Notes: generated by a model not told the origin, from the letters alone. Shown: positions 26,603-35,321, counted from the stretch's first letter. The stretch: 64,000 nt of DNA from CAWUKT01 sp964352215 (GCA_964352215.1 CAYGRE010000017.1:1-64000), one strand, 5' to 3'. Program-made: numbers and translations.

Positions 26603-27589
26603 TTATTCTTCGTCCAGGTTGTACTTGGACACTTCCATTCCGAAACTCAAACCTTTCTCCGCAACAAGTTCTTCCAGTTCTGAAAGAGACTTCTTACCAA
26701 AGTTTCTGAACTTCAGAAGATCGGCGATGTTGTAGCTCACCAGGTCACCCAAAGTCTTGACTTCAGCAGCCTTCAAACAGTTAAAGGCACGCACAGAGAG
26801 ATCAAGATCAGTAAGCGGAGTTTTGAGAATCTTGCGCATGTGCAGATAGTTCTCATCAACTTCCTTACGTTTCTCTGGAACCTCAGACTTCAGTTGGATG
26901 TTCTCATCAGAGAACAACATAAAGTGCTTGATAAGGATGTGGGCAGCTTCCTTCAGCGAGCTTTCAGGATCGATGGTACCATCGGTGGTAACTTCCATGA
27001 TCAATTGCTCGTAGTCGGTACGTTGCTCCACCCGGAAATCCTCGATGGTGTACTTAACGTTCTTTACCGGGGTAAAGATAGAGTCGATTGCAATTTCACC
27101 AATGGGGGCATTGGGGTCTTTGTTTTCATCAGCAGGACGGTAGCCACGGCCTTTTCCTACCACCAACTCAATGTCGAACTGGGTATTTTTATCCAGGTGA
27201 CAAATGATGTGGTCAGGATTGGTGATCTCGTAGGCATTGGTATGCTGTGCAATATCTCCGGCAGTGAATACATCCTTACCTCTGACAGATACGAAAATCT
27301 TATTCTCTCCGTCGAGAACTTTTTTCAGGCGAACCCCTTTCAGGTTCAAGATAATGTCAGTGACATCTTGGACGACACCTCTTACAGTGGAGAATTCATG
27401 ATCCACACTGGGGATCTTGATAGATGTGAAGGCGTAACCTTCAAGAGAAGAAAGAAGAACCCTTCTCAGGGCATTTCCGACAGTGATGCCATAGCCGCGT
27501 TCGAGCGGGCGGATCTGGAATTTCCCGTAGAAATCCTGATCCTTCTCCATGACTACCTTTTCGGGAATTTGAAATTCGAGCAGTGCCAT
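26603..27589 (-). CDS. rpoA: RNA polymerase alpha subunit
   Basis: It nucleates assembly of RNA polymerase and contacts promoters and activators. The 328 residues show the N-terminal dimerisation domain (FQIRPLERGYGITVGNALRR, LLSSLEGYAFTSIKI) and, after a linker near residue 240, the C-terminal domain with helix-hairpin-helix (LDLSVRAFNCLKAAEVKTLG, FRNFGKKSLSELEELVAEKG). It keeps the usual place between rpsD and rplQ. Confidence 0.98.
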   Translation of the reverse strand: MALLEFQIPEKVVMEKDQDFYGKFQIRPLERGYGITVGNALRRVLLSSLEGYAFTSIKIPSVDHEFSTVRGVVQDVTDIILNLKGVRLKKVLDGENKIFVSVRGKDVFTAGDIAQHTNAYEITNPDHIICHLDKNTQFDIELVVGKGRGYRPADENKDPNAPIGEIAIDSIFTPVKNVKYTIEDFRVEQRTDYEQLIMEVTTDGTIDPESSLKEAAHILIKHFMLFSDENIQLKSEVPEKRKEVDENYLHMRKILKTPLTDLDLSVRAFNCLKAAEVKTLGDLVSYNIADLLKFRNFGKKSLSELEELVAEKGLSFGMEVSKYNLDEE

Positions 27590-27616
27590 ATTGGATGTTA
27601 AATGGTCTAAGGTGTA

Positions 27617-28213
27617 TTACTTCGAGTACAATTCCACAATCAGATTTTCCTTAACATTTTCAGGAATCTGATCGCGCTCGGGATATTGCATAAATGTTCC
27701 CGAGTGGTTCTTGGTATCTACGTTCAACCAAGGCCAGGACTGCTGTCCTGCCCGCTCATTGACAACTTCAAGAGCTTTACTTTTCTCCCGAATTTCAATT
27801 GAATCACCAGGACGCAGCAATACGGAGGAGATATTACAAATCCGGCCGTTCACTTTTACGTGCTTGTGACTAACCAATTGACGAGCTGCCCGCCGGGTAG
27901 GAGCAAATCCCATCCGGAAGATCGTGTTGTCTAAGCGGGACTCCAACAGTTGGAGGAATACTTCACCGGTAACACCTTTTTTCCGGGAAGCTTTGATAAA
28001 CAGGTTGCGGAATTGCTTTTCCAACAAACCGTAGGTGTATTTTGCTTTTTGCTTTTCCATGAGCTGGACAGCATAGTCAGAGGGTTTACCTCTGCGACCG
28101 CGGCCATGCTGACCGGGACCATACTTCTTACGCTCAAGGGCTTTGCTTGGGCCAAAGATCGGTTCGCGGAACCGACGTGCAATCTTAGCTTTGGGGCCTC
28201 TGTATCTTGCCAT
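27617..28213 (-). CDS. rpsD: 30S ribosomal protein S4
   Basis: A primary 16S rRNA-binding assembly protein, 198 residues. The N-terminal helical domain lacks the four zinc-binding cysteines, so it is the zinc-free form. The S4 RNA-binding domain starts near residue 90 (LDNTIFRMGFAPTRRAARQL, VSHKHVKVNGRICNI). Its C-terminus (ENLIVELYSK) is typical. It lies 27 bases upstream of rpoA. Confidence 0.98.
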   Translation of the reverse strand: MARYRGPKAKIARRFREPIFGPSKALERKKYGPGQHGRGRRGKPSDYAVQLMEKQKAKYTYGLLEKQFRNLFIKASRKKGVTGEVFLQLLESRLDNTIFRMGFAPTRRAARQLVSHKHVKVNGRICNISSVLLRPGDSIEIREKSKALEVVNERAGQQSWPWLNVDTKNHSGTFMQYPERDQIPENVKENLIVELYSK

Positions 28214-28276
28214 TATTCAGGACTAATTTTTTTCTTCGGATAATAGAACAGAAATCATGAAAATCAGAACGGACGA

Positions 28277-28666
28277 TCAGACCCTTCTCTTTTTGGGAGG
28301 ACGACAACCGTTGTGAGGAAGTGGAGTAATGTCCCGGATAAGGGTAACATTAATTCCAGAGTTCGCGATCGCACGAATGGCGGCTTCACGTCCGGATCCT
28401 GTTCCTTTAACAAACACCTCTACCGTTTGAAGACCGCGGTCATGACATGTCCGGGCGACTTCGGTAGCAGCAACCTGTGCTGCATAGGGGGTGTTCTTCT
28501 TTGATCCACGGAAACCCATTTTTCCCGCTGAAGACCAGCCAATCACATTACCGGCACGGTCAGTGATGGTAATGATGATATTATTGAAGGAAGAGGTAAT
28601 ATGAGCCTGACCAGTTGGGTCGACTTTACTCTTTTTTGCTTTGCGTTGAACTTTTCCTTTTGCCAT
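28277..28666 (-). CDS. rpsK: 30S ribosomal protein S11
   Basis: The 129 residues line the mRNA exit platform together with S7 and S18. Conserved blocks are AHITSSFNNIIITITDRAGN, GSGREAAIRAIANSGI and the basic end HNGCRPPKKRRV. A short Lys-rich N-terminal tail (MAKGKVQRKAKKSK) is normal for the family. The rpsD start lies 63 bases downstream, the widest gap in this part of the operon apart from rpoA-rplQ. Confidence 0.98.
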   Translation of the reverse strand: MAKGKVQRKAKKSKVDPTGQAHITSSFNNIIITITDRAGNVIGWSSAGKMGFRGSKKNTPYAAQVAATEVARTCHDRGLQTVEVFVKGTGSGREAAIRAIANSGINVTLIRDITPLPHNGCRPPKKRRV

Positions 28667-28696
28667 TGCTCTCTCAAAAATTTAGGGACCGAAAGA

Positions 28697-29074
28697 TTAT
28701 TTAGTTGCCTTCTTCTTACCAGCAACTGTCTTTTTACGTCCCTTACGGGTACGTGCGTTGGTACGGGTACGTTGTCCACGGAGAGGAAGACCTTTCCGGT
28801 GACGAAGCCCACGGTAACAACCAATGTCCATCAATCGCTTGATGTTAAGTTGTACCTCAGCGCGAAGCGCACCTTCTACTTTAAATTCATCGCCAATGAT
28901 TTGGCGGATATTCACAACCTGGTCGTCTGACCAGTCTTTTACCTTGATATCAAAATCAATACCTGCTTCCTTCAGAATTTTCTCTGAAGAGGTACGTCCG
29001 ATTCCGAAAATGTAAGTGAGGCCAATTACTCCCCGCTTATTCTTTGGTAAATCAACACCTGCAATACGTGCCAT
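28697..29074 (-). CDS. rpsM: 30S ribosomal protein S13
   Basis: This 125-residue head protein contacts the P-site tRNA and bridges to the large subunit. It opens MARIAGVDLPKNKRGVIGLT with the helix-two-turn-helix segment (YIFGIGRTSSEKILKEAGID) and ends in the basic tail GQRTRTNARTRKGRKKTVAG that reaches tRNA. It starts only 2 bases after the rpmJ stop. Confidence 0.98.
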   Translation of the reverse strand: MARIAGVDLPKNKRGVIGLTYIFGIGRTSSEKILKEAGIDFDIKVKDWSDDQVVNIRQIIGDEFKVEGALRAEVQLNIKRLMDIGCYRGLRHRKGLPLRGQRTRTNARTRKGRKKTVAGKKKATK

Positions 29075-29076
29075 AA

Positions 29077-29193
29077 TTAACCTTGTCTTTGCTTAAACCG
29101 CGGATTTTTCTTATTGATCACATATACCCGCCCGTTCCTGCGGATGATCTTGCAGTCAACGGACCGCTTTTTTACCGATGCTCTGACTTTCAT
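29077..29193 (-). CDS. rpmJ: 50S ribosomal protein L36, zinc-free form
   Basis: The 38 residues open MKVRASVKKRSVDCKIIRRN and end NKKNPRFKQRQG, which is diagnostic for L36. Zinc-binding L36 has three Cys and one His; here only Cys14 remains and the other ligand positions are Ser, Lys and Phe, so the protein does not bind zinc. It fits exactly between infA (7 bases upstream) and rpsM (2 bases downstream). The gene is easy to miss because of its size. Confidence 0.95.
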   Translation of the reverse strand: MKVRASVKKRSVDCKIIRRNGRVYVINKKNPRFKQRQG

Positions 29194-29200
29194 GATGATA

Positions 29201-29419
29201 TTATTTATATCTGTAAACTATTCTTCCTTTTGAAAGGTCGTAGGGGGACATTTCCAGGGCTACCCGATCCCCTGGGAGGATTTTGATGTAATACATCCTC
29301 ATTTTTCCGGAGATGTGAGCAAGAACTTTGTGACCGCTCTCCAACTCAACATTGAAAGTTGCGTTGGGAAGGGCTTCAAGAATGGTTCCATCTACCTTTA
29401 TGGAGGGTTGTTTGGCCAT
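29201..29419 (-). CDS. infA: Translation initiation factor IF-1
   Basis: This 72-residue single OB-fold protein binds the ribosomal A site during initiation. Diagnostic sequence: IKVDGTILEALPNATFNVEL, then HISGKMRMYYIKILPGDRV and SPYDLSKGRIVYRYK. Length is exactly typical. It follows map by 4 bases, and the terminal KGRIVYRYK is fully conserved. Confidence 0.98.
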   Translation of the reverse strand: MAKQPSIKVDGTILEALPNATFNVELESGHKVLAHISGKMRMYYIKILPGDRVALEMSPYDLSKGRIVYRYK

Positions 29420-29423
29420 ATAC

Positions 29424-30224
29424 TTATATTTGATTCACGATAAAGTCGTGCGAAGATAATATTTCACACTGGTTTTTCCTCACTACAACTGTATGTTCGT
29501 AGTGTGCCGATGGAGAATGATCCGATGTACGGATTGTCCAACCATCACTTTCGACAACAATTTTTCTACGGCCAAGGTTCACCATTGGCTCAATTGCCAA
29601 CGTCATTCCCTCTACTAACTTGAGTCCGGAACGTTTCCTTCCATAATTCGGAACCTCAGGCGGTTCGTGCAAATTGGATCCGATTCCGTGACCGACCATC
29701 TCCCTTACAATAGAATACCCGTAGGACTCTACATGATACTGGATGGCATGTGACACATCTCCCAAGAAGTTACCTTCTACCGCTTTTTCAAGTCCTTTGT
29801 ACAGGGCTTCATTGGTAATCTTCATCAGACGCCGCTTCTTAGAGGCGACATCACCGATCCCAAATGTATATGCACAGTCACCATAGTAACCATTCATGTA
29901 CACCCCACAGTCGATGGCAACAATGTCACCATCAACGAGGAATTTATCTGCCAGCGGGAAACCGTGTACTACTTCCTCATTTACCGAAACACATAGAGTT
30001 CCGGGGAAAGGAGTATCGGTTGGAGACTGTTTATAGTCTTTGAACGCTGGAATACCACCGTGATCACGGATGCATTCCTCAGCAACCTGGTCAAGCTTTA
30101 GGGTGCTAACACCTGGCTCGATCAACTTGCTTACCTCCCCAAGAGTCCTGCCTACCAGCATAGCACTCTCGCGGATCAATTCGATCTCTTCCTCAGTCTT
30201 TATGGTTACAGTTCCTACTGCCAT
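29424..30224 (-). CDS. map: Methionine aminopeptidase, type I
   Basis: It removes the initiator methionine from new proteins. The 266 residues carry all five metal ligands: Asp in VAIDCGVYMNGYYGDCAYTF (two), His in GHGIGSNLHEPPEVPNYG, Glu in AIEPMV and Glu in YEHTVVV. The substrate-binding His of VNEEVVHGFP is present. Its start codon shares one base with the secY stop (TGATG), so translation is probably coupled to secY, as in many Bacteroidota. Confidence 0.98.
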   Translation of the reverse strand: MAVGTVTIKTEEEIELIRESAMLVGRTLGEVSKLIEPGVSTLKLDQVAEECIRDHGGIPAFKDYKQSPTDTPFPGTLCVSVNEEVVHGFPLADKFLVDGDIVAIDCGVYMNGYYGDCAYTFGIGDVASKKRRLMKITNEALYKGLEKAVEGNFLGDVSHAIQYHVESYGYSIVREMVGHGIGSNLHEPPEVPNYGRKRSGLKLVEGMTLAIEPMVNLGRRKIVVESDGWTIRTSDHSPSAHYEHTVVVRKNQCEILSSHDFIVNQI

Positions 30225-31564
30225 CAGATAGATACTCCCGGAGCTCCTTGAGTTCTACGGATTCGTCCCTGGCGCATCAGGCCATCGTAGTGACGCATCA
30301 ATAGATAACTTTCAACTTGTTGCAGGGTGTCCAGAACCACACCAATCATGATAAGGAGGCTGGTACCACCAAAGAATTGGGAAAAGGACTGAGAGACTCC
30401 AAATGCACTTGCGAAAGCAGGAAATACTGCTACAAAGGCCAGGGCAACAGAGCCAGGAAGAGTAATCCTCGAAAGGATGTTGTCTATATATTCAGAAGTC
30501 TTCTTGCCAGGCTTAACCCCCGGTATGAATCCTCCTTGTCGTTTCAGATTGTCTGCGATGTCATTTGGATTGATAACAATCGCCGTATAGAAGTAGGTAA
30601 ATATTATAATCAGGAGTCCAAATGTGATGTTGTACACCACCCCGGTGAAGTCCGAAAACATCGCACCGGTTGAAGTCCAAAAACTACTTTCTGGGAAGAA
30701 TTGAGCAACGGTAGCCGGAATGAACATGATTGCCTGGGCAAAGATGATCGGCATAACCCCAGCTGAATTAACTTTCAGGGGAATATACTGACGGGCATTG
30801 TTGGTCATACCACCAGCGATTCTGTTGCCAACCACCCTTCGGGCGTAGTTGATCGGTATCTTTCTGGTGGCTTGTGTAAGCGCAACCACTCCCATGGTAG
30901 CGATTCCCAAAGCAATTATTTCGATGAAGAAGAGCATAGCAGGATTGGCTCGCCATTCGTTGATCATTGCACCGGGCATTCCAGCGATGATACCGATAGC
31001 AATGATAAGAGAAACACCGTTTCCGATTCCATTGTCAGTAATTCTTTCACCCAGCCAAACAAGGAACATGGTACCAGCGGTCAGGATCAACACAGAAGTC
31101 AACCAGAAAATGCCGTCCTCTTGTGGCACTGCATTTGGATACATCGCACGAAGGTTAACGACAAATCCAGCAGCCTGACCAAAGGTGATCAGTACAGTGA
31201 GATAACGGGTCAATTGATTGATCTTCTTTTGGCCGGATTCCCCCTCACGTTGCAACTTTTGAATAGAAGGCAAAGCTGCACCCAATAACTGCACAATAAT
31301 GGATGCAGATATATAAGGCATAATACCCAATGCAAAGATCGCCCCCCGGGAGAATGCTCCCCCAACGAAGGTATTGATCAATCCAAGGATACCACCTCCC
31401 TGACTGTTTGCGAACGATGATTCCAACAATTCCCCATCGATACCAGGAAGGATCACATAAGATCCCAGCCGGAAAACGAGCAACAGCAGCAAAGTATAAA
31501 GTATCCTTTGCCGCAGCTCTTCGATGCGGAATATATTCCTTATTTTTTCGATAAAATCTTTCAT
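30224..31564 (-). CDS. secY: Preprotein translocase channel subunit SecY
   Basis: This is the ten-helix inner-membrane channel through which signal-peptide proteins in this window would be exported. The 446 residues include the plug and TM2 region (GGAFSRGAIFALGIMPYISA, then SIIVQLL), KLQREGESGQKKINQLTRYL, and the cytoplasmic loop with NPNDIADNLKRQGGFIPG. The C-terminal tail MRQGRIRRTQGAPGVSI is a little longer than in E. coli. It sits 2 bases after rplO. Confidence 0.98.
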   Translation of the reverse strand: MKDFIEKIRNIFRIEELRQRILYTLLLLLVFRLGSYVILPGIDGELLESSFANSQGGGILGLINTFVGGAFSRGAIFALGIMPYISASIIVQLLGAALPSIQKLQREGESGQKKINQLTRYLTVLITFGQAAGFVVNLRAMYPNAVPQEDGIFWLTSVLILTAGTMFLVWLGERITDNGIGNGVSLIIAIGIIAGMPGAMINEWRANPAMLFFIEIIALGIATMGVVALTQATRKIPINYARRVVGNRIAGGMTNNARQYIPLKVNSAGVMPIIFAQAIMFIPATVAQFFPESSFWTSTGAMFSDFTGVVYNITFGLLIIIFTYFYTAIVINPNDIADNLKRQGGFIPGVKPGKKTSEYIDNILSRITLPGSVALAFVAVFPAFASAFGVSQSFSQFFGGTSLLIMIGVVLDTLQQVESYLLMRHYDGLMRQGRIRRTQGAPGVSI

Positions 31565-31566
31565 GA

Positions 31567-32022
31567 TCAGACTTCAGTAGCGGTGCCTCCAGCGGCTTCA
31601 ATAGCTGCCTTAGCAGATTCGGAGAACTTGTTGACTTTTACCGTGACACTTTTTGCAATTTCACCACGACCGAGCACTTTTACAAGTTGTCCGCTTTTTG
31701 AGATAACACCATTCTCCTCAAGAAACTGGTGATCAACTACAGTGACCTCCGGATGCTTCTCTAACAAGAAGGTGATGGTATCCAGATTAATGGCAGTATA
31801 CTCTACACGGAAGCGGTTTTTGAAACCAAACTTCGGAATCCGACGGTAGAGGGGCATCTGACCACCTTCAAACCATGGACGATACTTGTAACCACTCCGG
31901 GATTGAGCTCCCTTATGGCCTTTGGTAGAAGTACCACCTCTAGTAGATCCCTGACCACGGCCAAGTCTCTTATTTGCTTTGTTGTGCCCTACGGTAGGCT
32001 TTTTAAGGTTATGAAGTTCCAT
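31567..32022 (-). CDS. rplO: 50S ribosomal protein L15
   Basis: A late-assembly 23S rRNA-binding protein of 151 residues. The long basic Gly-rich N-terminal extension is clear (RLGRGQGSTRGGTSTKGHKG, AQSRSGYKYRPWFEGGQMPL), followed by the globular domain ending KSVTVKVNKFSESAKAAIEA. It starts 4 bases after the rpmD stop and precedes secY. Confidence 0.98.
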   Translation of the reverse strand: MELHNLKKPTVGHNKANKRLGRGQGSTRGGTSTKGHKGAQSRSGYKYRPWFEGGQMPLYRRIPKFGFKNRFRVEYTAINLDTITFLLEKHPEVTVVDHQFLEENGVISKSGQLVKVLGRGEIAKSVTVKVNKFSESAKAAIEAAGGTATEV

Positions 32023-32026
32023 TGTA

Positions 32027-32206
32027 TTATGCCTCCTCGACTTTTACCAAGTGGCTCACTTTCCTGACCATCCCAATGATTTGAGGTGTTGCAGTGTGAA
32101 CTACAGTTTTATTGATCTTTCCGAGTCCGAGTGCCTGGATAGTATCCTTCTGGCGACTGGGACGATTGATGACGCTGCGAACTTGGGTAACTTTTATCTG
32201 TGCCAT
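32027..32206 (-). CDS. rpmD: 50S ribosomal protein L30
   Basis: The start is set at 32206 (MAQIKVTQVRSVINRPSRQK) because the family begins there and an upstream in-frame start would overlap rpsE. The protein is 59 residues, the usual length, with the ferredoxin-like fold pattern KDTIQALGLGKINKTVVH and a Bacteroidota-type ending KVSHLVKVEEA. It begins 4 bases after the rpsE stop. Confidence 0.97.
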   Translation of the reverse strand: MAQIKVTQVRSVINRPSRQKDTIQALGLGKINKTVVHTATPQIIGMVRKVSHLVKVEEA

Positions 32207-32210
32207 TGTC

Positions 32211-32747
32211 TTATCCGTTAAAAACCTTTTCAAGGTCAACACCACGCTGTTCAGCTACTTTGTAAGCGTCCCGCATTTCTTTGAGTGACTTAATGGTAGC
32301 CTTGATAACGTTGTGAGGGTTGGAAGATCCGAGAGATTTACCAATCACATCTTTAACTCCAGCTGCTTCAAGAACTGAGCGCATTGCACCTCCTGCCAGA
32401 ACACCTGTACCAGGAGCTGCGGGGTGAAGAAGAACTTTTGCTGCACCGTATTTTGTAAATGAACGGTGAGGTACAGTTCCTTTTGAAGTAATAGGCACTT
32501 TGATCAGGTTTTTCTTAGCGTCGTCAACACCTTTTGCAATGGCGTCCACGACTTCATTGGCTTTACCCAATCCAAACCCAACGGTTCCTTTACCATCTCC
32601 AACAACGACCAGCGCAGAAAAGCTAAAACGACGTCCACCTTTTACTACTTTGGCAACACGCTTGATCTTTACGACCTTTTCGGAAAGCTCAACGTCACTG
32701 CTTTTGACTCGTTGCTGCTGTTGTCCCTTATTATTTGGTTTCTTCAT
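32211..32747 (-). CDS. rpsE: 30S ribosomal protein S5
   Basis: This 178-residue protein shapes the mRNA entry channel and affects decoding accuracy. The double-stranded-RNA-binding-like domain contains VKGGRRFSFSALVVVGDGKG and VGFGLGKANEVVDAI; the C-terminal half has GTGVLAGGAMRSVLEAAGV and KSLGSSNPHNVIKATI. It starts 12 bases after rplR. The N-terminal tail is Asn/Gln/Lys-rich (MKKPNNKGQQQQRVKSSDVE), slightly longer than in E. coli. Confidence 0.98.
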   Translation of the reverse strand: MKKPNNKGQQQQRVKSSDVELSEKVVKIKRVAKVVKGGRRFSFSALVVVGDGKGTVGFGLGKANEVVDAIAKGVDDAKKNLIKVPITSKGTVPHRSFTKYGAAKVLLHPAAPGTGVLAGGAMRSVLEAAGVKDVIGKSLGSSNPHNVIKATIKSLKEMRDAYKVAEQRGVDLEKVFNG

Positions 32748-32759
32748 GATTTCTCTTTT

Positions 32760-33125
32760 TTAGAAATTCAGACCTCCTTCACGAGCTCCTTCAGCTAAGG
32801 CCTTTACACGACCGTGGTATCTGTAACCACTGCGGTCAAAGACAACAACTTCTACGCCTGCCTCTTTTGCACGTCGGGCGATTTCCAAACCGACCAATTT
32901 ACTGACTTCAGACTTAGACTTATCGGATACATCTTCTTTGACCGCCTTGGTCAGGGAAGAGGCGCCCGCAATGGTCTTACCATCGTCGTCATTAATTACC
33001 TGAACGTAAATCTCCTTGTTGCTGCGAAAGACAGCCAGGCGGGGGCGTTCAGCAGTTCCGCGGATTTTCTTGCGGATACCCTTGCGAATTCTTTCACGTC
33101 GGGCTCTATTTTCTATCCTTGCCAT
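32760..33125 (-). CDS. rplR: 50S ribosomal protein L18
   Basis: It binds 5S rRNA in the central protuberance together with L5. The 121 residues show the family pattern GTAERPRLAVFRSNKEIYVQ, VINDDDGKTIAGASSL and FDRSGYRYHGRVKALAEGAR near the end. The basic N-terminus (RRERIRKGIRKKIRG) contacts 5S rRNA. It is 6 bases after rplF. Confidence 0.98.
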   Translation of the reverse strand: MARIENRARRERIRKGIRKKIRGTAERPRLAVFRSNKEIYVQVINDDDGKTIAGASSLTKAVKEDVSDKSKSEVSKLVGLEIARRAKEAGVEVVVFDRSGYRYHGRVKALAEGAREGGLNF

Positions 33126-33131
33126 AGCTTA

Positions 33132-33683
33132 TTACTTAGCGCCGGTCTTACCAGCTTTCCTTCTAATTTCTTCACCTACGAAACGTACGCCTTTTCCTTT
33201 ATAGGGCTCCGGCGGTCTGAGAGAACGAATTTTGGCGGCAATGTGACCGATCAATTGCTTGTCGATGCCTTCCAAAGTGATCTTGGGATTGGTTCCCCTT
33301 TTGGTTTCAGTTTCAACCTTGAGTTCTTGCGGGATGAGAATGGCTATCAAGTGTGAAAAACCAAGGTTCAGTTCAAGAATCTGTCCCTTTGCTTCTGCTT
33401 TATAACCCACCCCTACCAACTCAAGTTGCTTCCGGTATCCTTGGGAAACGCCGGTGATAAGATTGTCAAGCAAGGAACGGTACAGACCATGAAATGACCT
33501 GTGCTCCTTGGAATCTGAAGGCCGATCAACAATCAGTTGACCATCCTCTATCTTCACAATCATATCTGGATGGACAGCTTCTGTAAGCTCTCCTTTGGGT
33601 CCCTTAGCTGTGATGACGTTGCCGTCAATCTTTATATTAACACCGTCGGGAATTGCGATTGGTTTTTTTCCTATCCGGGACAT
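33132..33683 (-). CDS. rplF: 50S ribosomal protein L6
   Basis: A two-domain protein near the factor-binding site, 183 residues. It begins MSRIGKKPIAIPDGVNIKI, with the repeated beta-alpha units (GPKGELTEAVHPDMIVKIED and GIDKQLIGHIAAKIRSLRPP), and ends EPYKGKGVRFVGEEIRRKAG, the strongly conserved L6 signature. It follows rpsH by 9 bases. Confidence 0.98.
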   Translation of the reverse strand: MSRIGKKPIAIPDGVNIKIDGNVITAKGPKGELTEAVHPDMIVKIEDGQLIVDRPSDSKEHRSFHGLYRSLLDNLITGVSQGYRKQLELVGVGYKAEAKGQILELNLGFSHLIAILIPQELKVETETKRGTNPKITLEGIDKQLIGHIAAKIRSLRPPEPYKGKGVRFVGEEIRRKAGKTGAK

Positions 33684-33692
33684 GGCTCTTAA

Positions 33693-34091
33693 TTAATAGA
33701 CGTAACACAAGACTTCCCCACCGACATTCAAATCTCTGGCTTCTTTGTCGGTCATAATGCCTTTGGAAGTTGAGAGAATTGCAATACCCATACCATTCAA
33801 TACACGTGGAAGATCCTTCACGTTCGTGTATTTTCTCAGTCCTGGCTTTGAAACCCTGGTAAGAGAAGTGATGGCGGGGCGTTTGCTGATCTTATCGTAC
33901 TTCAGTGCGATTTTGATCTTGCCTTGTGGTTGTTCTTCAATGAATTTATACTTGGCGATATACCCCTTCTCATACAGTAACTCAGTGAGTGACTTACGAA
34001 GATTCGAAGTGGGTACTTCTACCACGCGGTGACCGGCTGCGATAGCGTTTCTCAACCGGGTCAGGTAATCTGCTACTTTATCAGTTGACAT
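33693..34091 (-). CDS. rpsH: 30S ribosomal protein S8
   Basis: The start at 34091 (MSTDKVADYLTRLRNAIAAG) is chosen because an upstream in-frame ATG at 34142 would run into rpsN and adds unrelated sequence. The 132-residue protein binds helix 21 of 16S rRNA; in E. coli S8 also represses the spc operon. The conserved end SKGIMTDKEARDLNVGGEVL and GMGIAILST are present. It begins 4 bases after the rpsN stop. Confidence 0.97.
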   Translation of the reverse strand: MSTDKVADYLTRLRNAIAAGHRVVEVPTSNLRKSLTELLYEKGYIAKYKFIEEQPQGKIKIALKYDKISKRPAITSLTRVSKPGLRKYTNVKDLPRVLNGMGIAILSTSKGIMTDKEARDLNVGGEVLCYVY

Positions 34092-34095
34092 AATC

Positions 34096-34365
34096 TTACC
34101 AGCTAGCTTTTGTAACACCTGGGATCCGACCAGCCAGAGCAAGCTCTCTGAACTTGATGCGGGAGACCCCGAATTTACGAATGTATCCTTTAGGTCTGCC
34201 AGTGATCATACACCGGTTTTTCAGACGTACCGGAGAGGAATTCCGGGGCAACAGAGCCAGAGCAGTATAATCTCCTGCTTCTTTGAGGGCTTTTCGCCTG
34301 TCAGCGTACTGGGCTACCAGTTTTTCACGTTTACGCTGCCTTGCGATGATCGATTTCTTTGACAT
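34096..34365 (-). CDS. rpsN: 30S ribosomal protein S14, long zinc-free form
   Basis: The 89 residues match the long (C-minus) S14: the short zinc form would carry CxxC pairs, absent here. The family end RKFGVSRIKFRELALAGRIP and GVTKASW is complete. The N-terminus is highly basic (SKKSIIARQRKREKLVAQYA). It belongs to the 30S head and lies 8 bases after rplE. Confidence 0.98.
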   Translation of the reverse strand: MSKKSIIARQRKREKLVAQYADRRKALKEAGDYTALALLPRNSSPVRLKNRCMITGRPKGYIRKFGVSRIKFRELALAGRIPGVTKASW

Positions 34366-34373
34366 AATTCCTA

Positions 34374-34928
34374 TTACTTTTGCCCCTGGAAAGGCATTCC
34401 AAAACGCTTGAGAAGTGCGATTCCCTCTTCGTCAGTGCTTGCACTGGTTACAAGGGTAATATCCAATCCCTGAATACGATCGATCTTATCTACATCGATC
34501 TCAGGGAAAATGATCTGTTCTTTGACTCCAAAGTTGAAGTTACCACGGCCATCCATCCCTTTGGGGTTGATTCCGCGAAAGTCACGGACTCGTGGAATGG
34601 CAATGTTAATCAAACGATCGAGAAATTCGTACATGTTGACCTTCCGAAGGGTGACTTTACACCCAATGGCCATGCCTTTGCGAAGTTTGAAGTTTGAAAT
34701 GTCCTTCTTTGAATGGGTGATAACGGCTTTTTGACCTGTGATCAATCCAAATTCATTGACAGAACTTTCGAGCAACTTTTTGTCCGAGATAGCTTCACCA
34801 AGTCCGCGGGAAAGACATATCTTTTCGAGTTTCGGAACTTGCATGATGGAAGAGTACTGAAACTCTTCCATGAGTCCAGCTACGATCTCTTCTTTGTACT
34901 TTGTATAGAGTCTTGCTTCTGTTGCCAT
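34374..34928 (-). CDS. rplE: 50S ribosomal protein L5
   Basis: The ATG at 34928 (MATEARLYTKYKEEIVAGLM) is preferred to one 12 bases upstream that would overlap the rplX stop. The 184 residues bind 5S rRNA and contact the P-site tRNA. Diagnostic blocks are MQVPKLEKICLSRGLGEAI, GQKAVITHSKKDISNFKLRK and IPRVRDFRGINPKGMDGRGN. The gene starts 4 bases after rplX. Confidence 0.98.
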   Translation of the reverse strand: MATEARLYTKYKEEIVAGLMEEFQYSSIMQVPKLEKICLSRGLGEAISDKKLLESSVNEFGLITGQKAVITHSKKDISNFKLRKGMAIGCKVTLRKVNMYEFLDRLINIAIPRVRDFRGINPKGMDGRGNFNFGVKEQIIFPEIDVDKIDRIQGLDITLVTSASTDEEGIALLKRFGMPFQGQK

Positions 34929-34932
34929 CTTC

Positions 34933-35304
34933 TTATCCAATTATTTCGCCAGACTTTTTAGAATACCGGACCCAACCTTTTCCCTTTTCGTTTTCCTTAC
35001 GGCCGATTCGGGTAGGCTCCTTGGATTTAGGATCGATCAACTGAAGGTTGGAAATATGAATTCCAGCTTCGGTCTCTACGATCCCACCCTGTGGATTTTG
35101 TTGATCCGGACGACGGTGCTTGGAGACCAGGTTCAGGCCTTCAACAATCGCACGGTACTGGACTGCTCCAGTTTTTGGATCAACCTTGTGGGTGATCACG
35201 AGTACGCGGCCAGTCTTACCACGCTCGCGACCTGAGAGGACTTTTACGTCGTCTCCCTTTTTTATGTGCAGCTTGGGGCGCTTATTGTGTTTTCTGCGGG
35301 ACAT
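34933..35304 (-). CDS. rplX: 50S ribosomal protein L24
   Basis: An assembly-initiator protein at the exit tunnel, 123 residues. The KOW motif is seen in KKGDDVKVLSGRERGKTGRV, followed by VEGLNLVSKHRRPDQQNPQG. The C-terminal part (RIGRKENEKGKGWVRYSKKS) is about 20 residues longer than in E. coli, as is usual in this phylum. It lies 17 bases after rplN. Confidence 0.98.
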   Translation of the reverse strand: MSRRKHNKRPKLHIKKGDDVKVLSGRERGKTGRVLVITHKVDPKTGAVQYRAIVEGLNLVSKHRRPDQQNPQGGIVETEAGIHISNLQLIDPKSKEPTRIGRKENEKGKGWVRYSKKSGEIIG

Positions 35305-35321
35305 TATTGCTCTCCTCTTTA

